Shown: positions 11,863-20,285 of the stretch, in pieces | How the letters are laid out: the number at the start of each line of letters is the position of its first letter | Numbering within the stretch: position 1 is the first letter of the stretch | Source of the DNA: Bacteroidales bacterium | Lineage (GTDB): Bacteria > Bacteroidota > Bacteroidia > Bacteroidales > JAEINX01 | Direction: 5' to 3' | Length of the DNA: 33,230 nucleotides | Assembly: GCA_016342645.1 (NCBI GenBank) | Contig: JAEINX010000040.1 | Location: 1-33,230, forward strand | Program-made: the position numbers and the translations under genes | Notes under the pieces: generated by a model | Seen by the model: only the letters and a program-made list of their open reading frames with translations | Told to the model about the DNA's origin: nothing | Databases searched by the model: none

Positions 11863-12603
11863 TTAAATGATTTCCTTTATTTCGGGAAGAATGATTTTAA
11901 ATATTGCCTGAGCAATCATTGCTTGTCCTTTTGAATTTGGGTGGCAGCCGTCAACAAGCAATTTTTCGATGTTTTGTCCTTTTTCTATTATATTTTGCCA
12001 AATGGAGTAATTATCAACAAAAAGAAGCTTTTCTTCAAGAGCAATTTTTTGACAAACCTCAACGTAATTTTGCAATAAAAAATTTGGTCCATTGCTTAAA
12101 TACGGTTCATAATCATAATCGAAAAAATGACCCAAGGGGGGAGGTGTCATCAATATTGGTTGAATGCCTTTATTTTGAAGTTTTTTAATAATTGCTCTGA
12201 TATTTTGTTCGTATTCAAAAGTACTCAATTGAGTATCTTCACCTTCGGAAAAAATCCAGGCATCATTAGTACCATACATTATAGTCACAAAATCGGGATT
12301 AAGATTTATAACTTCATTAATCCTGTTTAAAGCAAAATCACTTTTCTCGCCCGGTAACCCTAAATTAAACATTGTGCTGTTAATGTCTTTATTGTTAAGC
12401 AATTTACTTAATTTCTCAGGAAAAGTATTATACTTGGAAACACCACAGCATACTCCATCTGTAATTGAATCACCAAGGCAAGCTATAGTAACTGATTTTT
12501 TGTTTTTCTTAATATCCATACATCCATTAATAATAACCAAAAAAAACAATAAAAGTAATTTTAAAAAAGATTTGTTTCTTAAATATGTTTTTAAAGTGAA
12601 CAT
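11863..12603 (-). CDS. GDSL/SGNH-family esterase lipoprotein
   Basis: SGNH hydrolases of this kind remove acetyl or other acyl groups from carbohydrates or lipids. The 246-residue protein has a lipoprotein signal (hydrophobic stretch, C28 in VIINGC). SGNH block I is CLGDSITDG with nucleophile S46, block II has the glycine in LGLPGEKS, block III has the asparagine in YGTNDAW (N113), and block V gives D218 and H221 in LVDGCHPNSKG. All catalytic residues are present. It is the first gene of the operon with GH20 and GH2, which suggests deacetylation of a substituted glycan before exo-glycosidases act (inference). The exact acyl substrate cannot be read from the sequence. Confidence 0.87.
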   Translation of the reverse strand: MFTLKTYLRNKSFLKLLLLFFLVIINGCMDIKKNKKSVTIACLGDSITDGVCCGVSKYNTFPEKLSKLLNNKDINSTMFNLGLPGEKSDFALNRINEVINLNPDFVTIMYGTNDAWIFSEGEDTQLSTFEYEQNIRAIIKKLQNKGIQPILMTPPPLGHFFDYDYEPYLSNGPNFLLQNYVEVCQKIALEEKLLFVDNYSIWQNIIEKGQNIEKLLVDGCHPNSKGQAMIAQAIFKIILPEIKEII

Positions 12604-12932
12604 TTCCAGTTTTATAAGAAATAATATTTTTAAAAATCTTCAATTTTTAAAAATGAGCTAATATAGCAAAGTTTTAACAGAGAAAACCTCTAAAAAAAGA
12701 TAAAACATGTATTGTTTAATTTAGCAGCAATTATTCAATCCCTTTGGTTTGGACTGTTTAAAAGCCCAAGGTTTGAAGTCAATTACAAAAATATTTAACT
12801 TTTTAAGCCATAAACGCTTATCAATTAACCTTTTTACAATTTATCCATGTGGATTTATCTTTATTAAGAAATTATTGTTTAATATTGTGCTCGTAATTTG
12901 ATATTGATTTTATTATAAAATTTTCAAAACTT
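12604..12932. other. Divergent intergenic region (esterase operon / MFS gene)
   Basis: This 329-base AT-rich region lies between the minus-strand esterase operon and the plus-strand MFS gene and should hold both promoters. CAAAAATA at 12786-12793 reads TATTTTTG on the minus strand and fits the -7 consensus, but would leave a 5' leader of about 180 bases. On the plus strand only a shortened TAATTTG near 12892-12898 is seen. No LacI-type palindrome, terminator or small gene was recognised. Confidence 0.5.
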
Positions 12933-14462
12933 ATGAAAAGGAAACCACATCTTAGTTTTTGGCAAATATGGAATATGAGCTTTGGCTTCTTGGGGATTCA
13001 ATTTGGCTTTGCTCTACAAAATGCAAATGTCAGCCGAATATTTGAAACTCTTGGTGCAAAAGTTGATGAAATACCGATCTTATGGATAGCTGCACCCGTA
13101 ACGGGTTTAATTATGCAGCCGATAATTGGCCACATGAGCGATAAAACATGGGGGAGATTAGGCCGTCGCCGCCCATACTTTTTAGTAGGTGCAATTCTTG
13201 CTTCATTGGCTTTAATAATTATGCCAAATTCTCCTTTTTTATGGGTAGCTGCCGGTATGTTATGGATAATGGATGCTTCAATAAATATTTCCATGGAGCC
13301 TTTCCGTGCGTTTGTTGGAGATATGTTGCCTTCCGAACAACGAACCAAAGGCTTTGCAATGCAAAGTTTTTTTATTGGAACAGGTGCAGTTGTTGCCTCA
13401 GCTCTTCCTTATATTATGACAAACTGGTTTGGAATTGCCAATACCGCTCCTGAAGGTGAAATTCCACCTTCGGTTAGGTTTTCCTTTTACATTGGAGCTG
13501 CGGTATTCTTATTAGCTGTACTATGGACTGTTATCAAATCGAAGGAGTATTCTCCCGAACAACTTGAAGAATTCAACGAAACAGAGAATCAAGAAAAAAA
13601 TGGTAATAAATCCAATTATACCGAAGAACCTCTTCCATATAAAAGATTTCTTAAGAGTAGTTTTTTCTGGATCATTGGCGGATTGGTTTTAAGCTATTTA
13701 ATATATTTTTATAAACTCGAAGCTGAATTATATATTCTTACGGTGGGATGCTTTGCTTTTGGAATAATTCAACTAATAACAGGATTATTTACAAAAAGCG
13801 GAAAAACGAAAAATGGTTTGGTTATAGTTATAAACGATTTATTTAAAATGCCGAAAACAATGGCACAACTGGCAATTGTTCAGTTTTTTTCATGGTTTGC
13901 GCTTTTTGCTATGTGGATATACACAACATCTGCTGTAACATCCCATGTTTATGGGACAGATGACACTTCTTCCGTTTTATATAATACCGGTGCTGATTGG
14001 GTGGGAATATTATTTGCTGTTTATAACGGTTTTGCGGCGATAGTTGCATTTTTATTGCCTGTTTTAGCAAAAGTAACAAACAGGAAAATCACACACATGA
14101 TTTCTTTAATTGCCGGAGGTCTCGGCTTGATCTCTATTTATTTCTTTTCAGACCCAAATCTTCTCATAATTTCGATGTTTGGAGTAGGCTTGGCCTGGGC
14201 AAGTATTTTATCAATGCCTTATGCCATTTTAACAGGTTCGCTGCCAATCCATAAATTAGGAACTTATATGGGTATTTTTAATTTTTTTATTGTAATTCCT
14301 CAAATTCTGGCGGCAAGTCTTCTCGGGTTTTTTACAAAACATCTGTTTAACGATCAGGCAATTTATGCATTGGTGCTTGGAGGTGCTTCAATGTTTGTAG
14401 GTGCAGTTATGGTGTTGTTTGTAAAAGATGTTGATGCTCCCTCAAAAAAGGCTAAGGGCTAA
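12933..14462 (+). CDS. MFS transporter, SLC45/GPH-like (probable maltose/glucoside carrier)
   Basis: This inner-membrane cation-coupled sugar carrier has 509 residues and 12 hydrophobic segments. The cytoplasmic loop 2-3 motif is [17 protein letters not shown] (66-82), typical of plant sucrose carriers and SLC45-type proteins and of the bacterial maltose transporters found in Bacteroidota and Shewanella maltodextrin loci. A hydrophilic loop at about 200-230 separates the halves. The C-terminal charged tail is [12 protein letters not shown]. It is the plus-strand gene next to the alpha-amylase and starch-binding genes, which supports maltose or short maltodextrin import after periplasmic digestion. 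Substrate assignment is inference from family and context. It is convergent with the downstream GH13 gene. Confidence 0.88.
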   Translation: MKRKPHLSFWQIWNMSFGFLGIQFGFALQNANVSRIFETLGAKVDEIPILWIAAPVTGLIMQPIIGHMSDKTWGRLGRRRPYFLVGAILASLALIIMPNSPFLWVAAGMLWIMDASINISMEPFRAFVGDMLPSEQRTKGFAMQSFFIGTGAVVASALPYIMTNWFGIANTAPEGEIPPSVRFSFYIGAAVFLLAVLWTVIKSKEYSPEQLEEFNETENQEKNGNKSNYTEEPLPYKRFLKSSFFWIIGGLVLSYLIYFYKLEAELYILTVGCFAFGIIQLITGLFTKSGKTKNGLVIVINDLFKMPKTMAQLAIVQFFSWFALFAMWIYTTSAVTSHVYGTDDTSSVLYNTGADWVGILFAVYNGFAAIVAFLLPVLAKVTNRKITHMISLIAGGLGLISIYFFSDPNLLIISMFGVGLAWASILSMPYAILTGSLPIHKLGTYMGIFNFFIVIPQILAASLLGFFTKHLFNDQAIYALVLGGASMFVGAVMVLFVKDVDAPSKKAKG

Positions 14463-14512
14463 AGTGAAAAGTAAAAAATAAAAAATATTTTAAGTGTCCA
14501 ATATTAAAGAAA

Positions 14513-14546
14513 AAGGGGAATTCTTTTTAAAACCATTATTCCCCTT
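14513..14546. terminator. Possible terminator between convergent MFS and GH13 genes
   Basis: AAGGGGAAT (14513-14521) and ATTCCCCTT (14538-14546) form a 9-bp stem with a 16-base loop between two converging genes. No clean T run follows on either strand (plus side continues ATACCTTTATACC), so termination strength is uncertain. Confidence 0.4.
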
Positions 14547-14572
14547 ATACCTTTATACCTTTGTTTCCCAGC

Positions 14573-17413
14573 TTACTCCTTGTTCAATATTAATTTATGA
14601 ACCTCTGAAAAATCTCCGATTTGAATTATACAAAAATAAAGTCCGGATTTTACTTTTGAATTATTAATACTCATTGCATCCCATATAAAAGAATGAGAGC
14701 CGGGATATAATTTTGAATCTGTTATTGCTTTAACTTCTTCTCCGAGTAAATTCAAAATACGAATTGAAACTTGATTTGTTTTCGATAAATTAAAATCAAT
14801 ATTAAAATTATTATTTGAAGGATTAGGATAAATATTGCCGATAAGATTTAAATCCGGTTTGGAATAATCATCATCTATACCTGTACCAATATCCGGAGTC
14901 GCAAGTTTTTTATCAGTATAAATTCTGTATTCACCGGGTTGAAGTTGAACAGATTGAGTTGTGTTTGTAACATTTAAAGAATCGCCTGAAAAATAATCAT
15001 ACCATTTGCCTGTATGATAAAAATCAGGTAAAATAGTTCCTTCAATTACATTGAAATTCCCAATAACAATAACGCTCATCTCCGAATTATAGATTCTAAT
15101 TTTCTTTAATTCACCGTTCACAGATAAATTAAAATTAGTACTTTCGAATGCATCATTATTTATTCTGAGATCAATTAAGCTTGAATAAACATCATAAAGA
15201 TGTTTCCTTCTGAAGTCAGTATAATAATCCCAACGAATTGGTTTTTCGCCTAAGCGTCCGTTAAAATTAATTGAATAATCATAGCCCATTTCTTCAAACT
15301 GCCAGATCATTTTCGGGCCGGGAATCGTAAAGAAAAAGCAAGCATTCAGTTCAATACGCTTTAGTGCAGTTGTTGTATCTTTAATTGAATAATCTCCTGA
15401 AGAATTTCCCCATGTATAAAGCCTGTTAGGGATTCTGTCTTCATCGTGGCTTTCCATATATCCGACAACATTTGGGTTATTCCAATTTCTTTCTTTATAA
15501 GAAATCCATGAAAAATCAGATTTATTGTTTGAAAACCAACCGCATGCTGAATTGTAGTAACTATAAGTAATGTTTCCCCAAAGAAGAATATTATAATTTG
15601 CGAGAACTTTTTCTTCCGAATTATCAGCAAGATGCTCAAAAATCACATAGGCATTCTGATTTACTTCCCAAATTTCATCAGACATCCTTTTTAACAATGC
15701 AATTCTATCTGCATCATAAGAACCGCCCCATGGATCACTTGAACCTTTAATGTTATTTCCAAATCCTTTGGTAAAATCAAACCTGAAGCCATCAATTTTA
15801 TATTCGCTCATCCAATAATGATTAATACTATCAACAAGAGCCTGAGTTGCCTCACTTTCATGATTAAAATCGTTTCCCCACTGAGCATCGGGATTAGTAA
15901 AATTATGATTTACATTATACCATGGGTTTTCAGATGTAGGCTTATCTCCATCAAAATACATCTGAACAAAGGGAGATTGGTCATAAGAATGATTTAAAAC
16001 TAAGTCTATTAAAACAGCAATTCCTCGACTATGGCATTCATCAACAAATTTCTTTAAATCATTTTTTGGCCCGTAATATTTATCCGGTGCAAAATAAAAT
16101 GAAGGATTATATCCCCAGCTCAAATTTCCTTCAAATTCATTTATTGGCATCAATTCAATTGCATTTACTCCTAAACGCTCTAAGTATCCGATGGTATCAA
16201 TCAAGGATTGATAAGAATGTTTTGAAGTAAAATCCCTGATCAGCAATTCATAAATTATCAGGTCAGTATTTTTAGCGGGTACAAAATTCGTTGTTTCCCA
16301 CTGAAATTCTTCCTGATTAGTTTGTAAAACAGCCGCAATTCCTTCTGTTTTACCAATGGGATATTCAATAAGATTTGGATAAGTAATATTGGAAATATAT
16401 TTATCGTTCCACGGATCACTTATTTTATCGGTATATGGATCAGCAATTTTAATTTCACCATCAATATAATATTGAAAAATATATTCTTTCCCCGGAACAA
16501 GATTGGTAATTTCAAGCCAGAACCTATCATTTTCAGGTGTAATTTTCATATAGTACGCCGAATCTATTTGCCAGTCATTAAAATCTCCTATCACATAAAT
16601 AAATTCTTTGTAAGGAGCATAAATAGAGAGAACAACTGTTGATTCATCAATGTAATTAATTCCATCACGAACACCTTCGGGCAGAGCTTCAATAGTAACC
16701 GGCCTCCTAACATGATAATAAAAAGAGTCGGCTACCGATTCATTTGCTGTTGAAGCAATTGCTTTAACAAAATATTTACCGTAATCGGTAGCAAATAGAG
16801 AATCTGTAAAAGATGTTCCTTCCACTTCCTTAACTAATACTTCATCGACATAAAGTGAAATTGATGTAGCTTCGTTTGCATAGATTTCAACAGGAAGAGT
16901 ATCGTTAAGTGATAAAATAACATTAAACTGTTCGGGATTAATAATATTTATATTCAACCCTGATTCATAAACATCGACAAAGATGTCTCCTCCGGTTTCA
17001 GTTTTTCCCTCGAGATAACTACCTCCTACAGCAACATCACTTCTAAAAACCAATGCTATTTGTAAAATTTGTTCGCTATCGGGAACACCATAATATTCGC
17101 GAATACTTGGTGAAATATTTAATTGGTAAAGATCTTGTCCAATTTTTTCCAGTTTAGTTTCATCAGTATTTTCTCCCCAGCCGGTTTTCACATATTTCCA
17201 ATCCGAACCTGATGAACTATTATTTGTAATTACCCCCGTATGAGCATAAACATCTCCATCATAGCCTGCCAATCCTCCGCTTCCGAGGGCAGCATTGAAA
17301 GTAATAAGCACCGGTAAGTTTGTAAGTGGAACCTCGGGTTCGGTAGTTACTAATTGCCCAAAAGAAATATTAAATATTGCTGTAAGAATTAGTATTATAA
17401 ATGATTTTTTCAT
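14573..17413 (-). CDS. T9SS-secreted GH13 alpha-amylase
   Basis: This extracellular amylase cleaves alpha-1,4-glucans. I place the start at 17413 (MKKSFIILILTAIFNISFGQ, a clear signal peptide) rather than at an in-frame ATG 25 codons upstream, giving 946 residues. From the N-terminus there is a 130-residue beta-sandwich also found in the neighbouring binding protein, then a linker beta-domain. A CBM48/E-set-like domain follows (about 250-340, with VIGDFNDWQ). The GH13 barrel has region I LIDLVLNH, region II GFRFDF (nucleophile D546), region III VIFEHL (acid/base E593) and region IV SHDEDR (D657). The last ~85 residues (IYPNPSNN ... SGLYFCIIQIG ... LILNKE) are a type A T9SS sorting domain, so the protein crosses the outer membrane. 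An intrinsic terminator lies upstream. Confidence 0.92.
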   Translation of the reverse strand: MKKSFIILILTAIFNISFGQLVTTEPEVPLTNLPVLITFNAALGSGGLAGYDGDVYAHTGVITNNSSSGSDWKYVKTGWGENTDETKLEKIGQDLYQLNISPSIREYYGVPDSEQILQIALVFRSDVAVGGSYLEGKTETGGDIFVDVYESGLNINIINPEQFNVILSLNDTLPVEIYANEATSISLYVDEVLVKEVEGTSFTDSLFATDYGKYFVKAIASTANESVADSFYYHVRRPVTIEALPEGVRDGINYIDESTVVLSIYAPYKEFIYVIGDFNDWQIDSAYYMKITPENDRFWLEITNLVPGKEYIFQYYIDGEIKIADPYTDKISDPWNDKYISNITYPNLIEYPIGKTEGIAAVLQTNQEEFQWETTNFVPAKNTDLIIYELLIRDFTSKHSYQSLIDTIGYLERLGVNAIELMPINEFEGNLSWGYNPSFYFAPDKYYGPKNDLKKFVDECHSRGIAVLIDLVLNHSYDQSPFVQMYFDGDKPTSENPWYNVNHNFTNPDAQWGNDFNHESEATQALVDSINHYWMSEYKIDGFRFDFTKGFGNNIKGSSDPWGGSYDADRIALLKRMSDEIWEVNQNAYVIFEHLADNSEEKVLANYNILLWGNITYSYYNSACGWFSNNKSDFSWISYKERNWNNPNVVGYMESHDEDRIPNRLYTWGNSSGDYSIKDTTTALKRIELNACFFFTIPGPKMIWQFEEMGYDYSINFNGRLGEKPIRWDYYTDFRRKHLYDVYSSLIDLRINNDAFESTNFNLSVNGELKKIRIYNSEMSVIVIGNFNVIEGTILPDFYHTGKWYDYFSGDSLNVTNTTQSVQLQPGEYRIYTDKKLATPDIGTGIDDDYSKPDLNLIGNIYPNPSNNNFNIDFNLSKTNQVSIRILNLLGEEVKAITDSKLYPGSHSFIWDAMSINNSKVKSGLYFCIIQIGDFSEVHKLILNKE

Positions 17414-17484
17414 TTTTTTTAAATTTAATTTTTTATATAAGTGCAAACAATTTAATTGTACAAGATTGATACCATTTTTGTAAA

Positions 17485-17516
17485 ACAAAAAAGACCCGAC
17501 AAAATGTCGGGTCTTA
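17485..17516 (-). terminator. Strong intrinsic terminator between binding-protein and amylase genes
   Basis: On the minus strand AAGACCCGACA and TGTCGGGTCTT form a perfect stem with a short T loop, followed by a T run (17485-17492). It lies 20 bases after the stop of the starch-binding protein gene and about 70 bases before the amylase start. It should end or attenuate the upstream transcript. Confidence 0.9.
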
Positions 17517-17535
17517 AGTTTTATTTAAAAAATAA

Positions 17536-19536
17536 TTATTTTTTAATAATCTTCATTGACCTCTGGCTATCATTGTTCTTAATAACAACAAAATAAATGC
17601 CTTGATGAATTTCTGAAGTACTAATATTAACATTATCGGAACCATAATTATTAACTGAAATAATTTTTTGTCCGACAATATTATAGATACTAATTTGCGA
17701 TATTTCGCTAACATTTTCTATAAATAGAATATCGTTAACCGGATTTGGGAAAATCCTGATGCCGGCTAATTCATTATCATCGATACCACTGGCACCAACT
17801 TTATAAGCAGAAATTGCTGTTTGAGGATCACCAATTGAAGGGTCACCGGCTGATGCGACAGGAATTACTTCAAAAACAAGATATTTATCCATATCTTCCT
17901 CAACAATTGAATAAGTTAAGGCAGTTGCACCGGAAATTTCAACTTTATCACTTCCATCAGGTTGTGTTGCAACATACCATTTGAATAATGAGGTTCCTTC
18001 AGGCTCACCATTAGGATCGAAATAAATGTAAGATCCGGTTGCATCATTTCCAGGTTCAAGAGTACCTTCAACTTTTACATTATAAGCATAAGGAGCGTAA
18101 GGAGTATCAATTATATTATAAGTACATTCGTAAAAATTTTGAACACCTCCTAAAGTATCTTGAATTTCAATTTTTCTGTTTGGCCCGCCTGATGGGAATT
18201 CCGAAGTATCCCAGTTACCATTAATTCGGAATTTAAAACTTTGTTCCATGCCAATTTTTTCTCGGCTAATAAATAGTTCAACAGTATAAATGTTCTCTCC
18301 ATTATTGAAGCAAACATCATAACCACCCCAACCATTAAAATCACCTGCAATATCAAGATAATCGGTATCAGGATTAAATTGTTCAGCAGTAATTTCATCA
18401 TTCATATTACATTCAAAAGTAACAGGAACGGTTGAAGTATTGTAGTTGTCATAAAAGTAATTAATCGTTTTTGATTCATGAGGTCCGAGAACTTTTCTGT
18501 TTGGTCCGCCACCGGGAAACTCAGATGTATCCCAGCTTGCATTTACTCTAAACTTGAAATCATAAACAACTCCTGCTTCAAGGCTTAAGTCAATTGAGTA
18601 GGTAGTGTCACCAAGGTCGGTTAAAGGCCCTGAGCCGGGATCGCCCCAACCATTAAACGAACCTGCAACATCGACAAAGTCATTATCGGGATCAAAATTG
18701 CCGAGTTCTACCTGATAACGCATATCAACAATCATAGTTGTAACAGAAGGAGGAATAATAGGATCATCGTTCCACCAAACATTAACTGTTACAGTTCCGC
18801 CAATTGCAGTAAAATTCCTTTGAATTTCTTCATAAGTTGCATCATTAATTCGGAATTTGTAAGTGTATCCCTGATCAACAACAAGTCCTTCATCAACTGT
18901 TGCATTATAAATCCCATCTGCTTCAAGGTCTAACAATTCAGTAGCACCCAGTCCATCAATATCAACATACAAAATATCGTTAATAGGGTCAAAGTGCTCC
19001 TCATTGATCATTTTAGTCATGTTGCAATTGACAACAAGAACAGGATCTCCAGATACAAAGCTTAATGGGATATTGAAATCACCACATCCGCCTTCAATAA
19101 AATCTTTACCTTCAGCATCCCAGGAACCATTATTAAATACAGCTGTAATTTTTGTAATTACAGTTCCTTCAGGAAAACCGTAAAAGTCGTAGGGGTTGTA
19201 AGTAATAGAATAAGTATCATCTCCATTTGCAGTCAAAATTGGAGACTGGCCATTAGCTCCCATTGCATCAAAGTCAACTCCATAATTACCCCAACCGTCA
19301 GGTTGTCCAAGTTCAAAGGCAGCAGAGTGCATATAAATTTCTTGAAGGCCTAACAAATCTTGTTTGCCATCCGGAGTACATGATAAAGTTGCATTAAAAG
19401 TTAACGTAATCTCGTCATAAGCTGTAGCATCTTCGGGTGAAATCGAAATTGCTGCAGGCATTTGGGCATAAATACTTGCTGAGAATAAAAAGACAGCAAC
19501 TAAAGATAAAATTTTTCTAAAAGTAAATTTTTTCAT
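17536..19536 (-). CDS. T9SS-secreted multi-module starch-binding-like protein
   Basis: No catalytic motif is present in these 666 residues. A signal peptide (1-24, ending SIYA) is followed by a beta-sandwich (about 27-160) similar to the N-terminus of the neighbouring amylase. Three tandem CBM-like modules follow (about 166-255, 266-365, 371-475). Modules 2 and 3 contain G-x-FNGWG, FKFR(V/I)N and WDTSEFP-x-GGPNRK; module 1 keeps only the scaffold. An Ig-like domain follows (about 485-580). The end (IRIFPNPVNDILFIENV ... GIYFVVIKNN ... MKIIKK) is a type A T9SS sorting domain, so the protein is delivered to the surface or medium. FNGW modules resemble CBM20/CBM48-type starch-binding folds. It sits where SusE/SusF usually would, divergent from susC, and is probably a glucan-capture protein. 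Confidence 0.82.
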   Translation of the reverse strand: MKKFTFRKILSLVAVFLFSASIYAQMPAAISISPEDATAYDEITLTFNATLSCTPDGKQDLLGLQEIYMHSAAFELGQPDGWGNYGVDFDAMGANGQSPILTANGDDTYSITYNPYDFYGFPEGTVITKITAVFNNGSWDAEGKDFIEGGCGDFNIPLSFVSGDPVLVVNCNMTKMINEEHFDPINDILYVDIDGLGATELLDLEADGIYNATVDEGLVVDQGYTYKFRINDATYEEIQRNFTAIGGTVTVNVWWNDDPIIPPSVTTMIVDMRYQVELGNFDPDNDFVDVAGSFNGWGDPGSGPLTDLGDTTYSIDLSLEAGVVYDFKFRVNASWDTSEFPGGGPNRKVLGPHESKTINYFYDNYNTSTVPVTFECNMNDEITAEQFNPDTDYLDIAGDFNGWGGYDVCFNNGENIYTVELFISREKIGMEQSFKFRINGNWDTSEFPSGGPNRKIEIQDTLGGVQNFYECTYNIIDTPYAPYAYNVKVEGTLEPGNDATGSYIYFDPNGEPEGTSLFKWYVATQPDGSDKVEISGATALTYSIVEEDMDKYLVFEVIPVASAGDPSIGDPQTAISAYKVGASGIDDNELAGIRIFPNPVNDILFIENVSEISQISIYNIVGQKIISVNNYGSDNVNISTSEIHQGIYFVVIKNNDSQRSMKIIKK
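18112..19041 (-). repeat. Three tandem ~100-residue binding-module repeats
   Basis: Within the binding-protein gene, protein residues about 166-255, 266-365 and 371-475 are copies of one module starting with F(D/N)P-x-x-D-x-(L/V)-x-(V/I)-x-G. Copies 2 and 3 are clearly close (FNGWG; WDTSEFP). Copy 1 is shorter and lacks FNGWG and the GGPNRK ending. Boundaries are approximate. Confidence 0.75.
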
Positions 19537-19697
19537 AAGCGTTTAAATTTTAATTATTAATAAGTTCAGTTTCTAATTTTTTAGTTTTATATTAAAAAAA
19601 AAGTAAAATTCGTAATTTTTTAATACAACTCCAAGAAAATTGTCTTTTTTTTTAAAAAAAAATAAAAAATTCTACTATTTACATTGAAACAAGCTGA

Positions 19698-19711
19698 TGC
19701 AAACGATTGCA
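19698..19711. promoter_or_regulatory. LacI-family-type operator, site 1 (one mismatch)
   Basis: TGCAAACGATTGCA is a 14-bp near-palindrome centred on CG with one mismatched pair. The central CG and A/T-rich half-sites match operators of LacI/GalR-family sugar regulators. It lies about 162 bases upstream of the binding-protein start on the minus strand, so it could control that gene. Confidence 0.6.
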
Positions 19712-20136
19712 AGAAAATTTTATAATGATTTTTTTCTAACAAAAAAGTTATGAAAATTCATCAAATAATATGAAAACTTTATAATTTCATCATGAATTTG
19801 ATTTTCTTTTGTCCAAAAATATTATAAGAATTTCATTAAATATTTTTTTAAATTATATTTCTTTCCAGATAATTCGACAAACTTTTATAAAAACTGTTGA
19901 TAATAGAATTTTTGCGTAAATAGTTCAAAATTTTATCTTTATTATTTAAAATAAAAGTTTCTAATTCGAACTTTTTTATTAATTACCGATAAAATTATTG
20001 TCTATAGCATTGACAATGTGCAATCTAATATTATTATGCTTTTTTTAAAAATAATAATACCAGATTAAGAAAAAATTGAAAAAAACTAAATATTGCTTTA
20101 GATTTTATTTAAAGTATTTCAATTGCAATCGAAACC

Positions 20137-20148
20137 GCAAACGTTTGC
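20137..20148. promoter_or_regulatory. LacI-family-type operator, site 2 (perfect palindrome)
   Basis: GCAAACGTTTGC is a perfect 12-bp palindrome centred on CG, and shares its GCAAACG half with site 1. It lies about 140 bases upstream of susC. A further partial half-site (GCAATCG) occurs at 20125-20131. LacI-type regulators are known for maltodextrin loci of Flavobacteria, whereas Bacteroides uses SusR. No regulator gene is in this window. Confidence 0.7.
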
Positions 20149-20285
20149 AATAAAAAAACTTAAAAAAAACTCTTAAAATATTTTAAATCATAATTTTTAT
20201 TACTAATTTTACCTTCGTTAATTGTAAAAAAAATTATATAAACACTTAAAAAGTAAAAAATAATTATTCACAAAACATTAATGCT

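Larger units (their letters stand above)
19537..20285. other. Divergent control region of the starch locus (749 bp)
   Basis: This very AT-rich region separates the minus-strand binding-protein gene from plus-strand susC. It contains two LacI-type palindromes (listed separately), an additional 6-bp inverted repeat ATTGTC/GACAAT at 19997-20017, and long A/T tracts. TACCTTCG at 20210-20217 is a one-mismatch match to the -7 consensus and would give susC a leader of about 60-70 bases, but no -33 element is evident. No open reading frame with coding character was recognised. Confidence 0.7.

Noticed and set aside
12998-13348. 116-codon open frame opposite the SLC45-type MFS gene
   Set aside because: It is fully antisense to a well-supported transporter and has no recognisable domain or signal; it is a shadow frame.
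17414-17488. N-terminal extension of the T9SS amylase by 25 residues
   Set aside because: The extension is not signal-like and would bury the clear signal peptide that begins MKKSF; the start at 17413 is preferred.
20210-20217. TACCTTCG as the susC promoter
   Set aside because: One mismatch to the -7 consensus and no -33 partner; in such AT-rich DNA this occurs by chance, so it is mentioned only within the intergenic entry.
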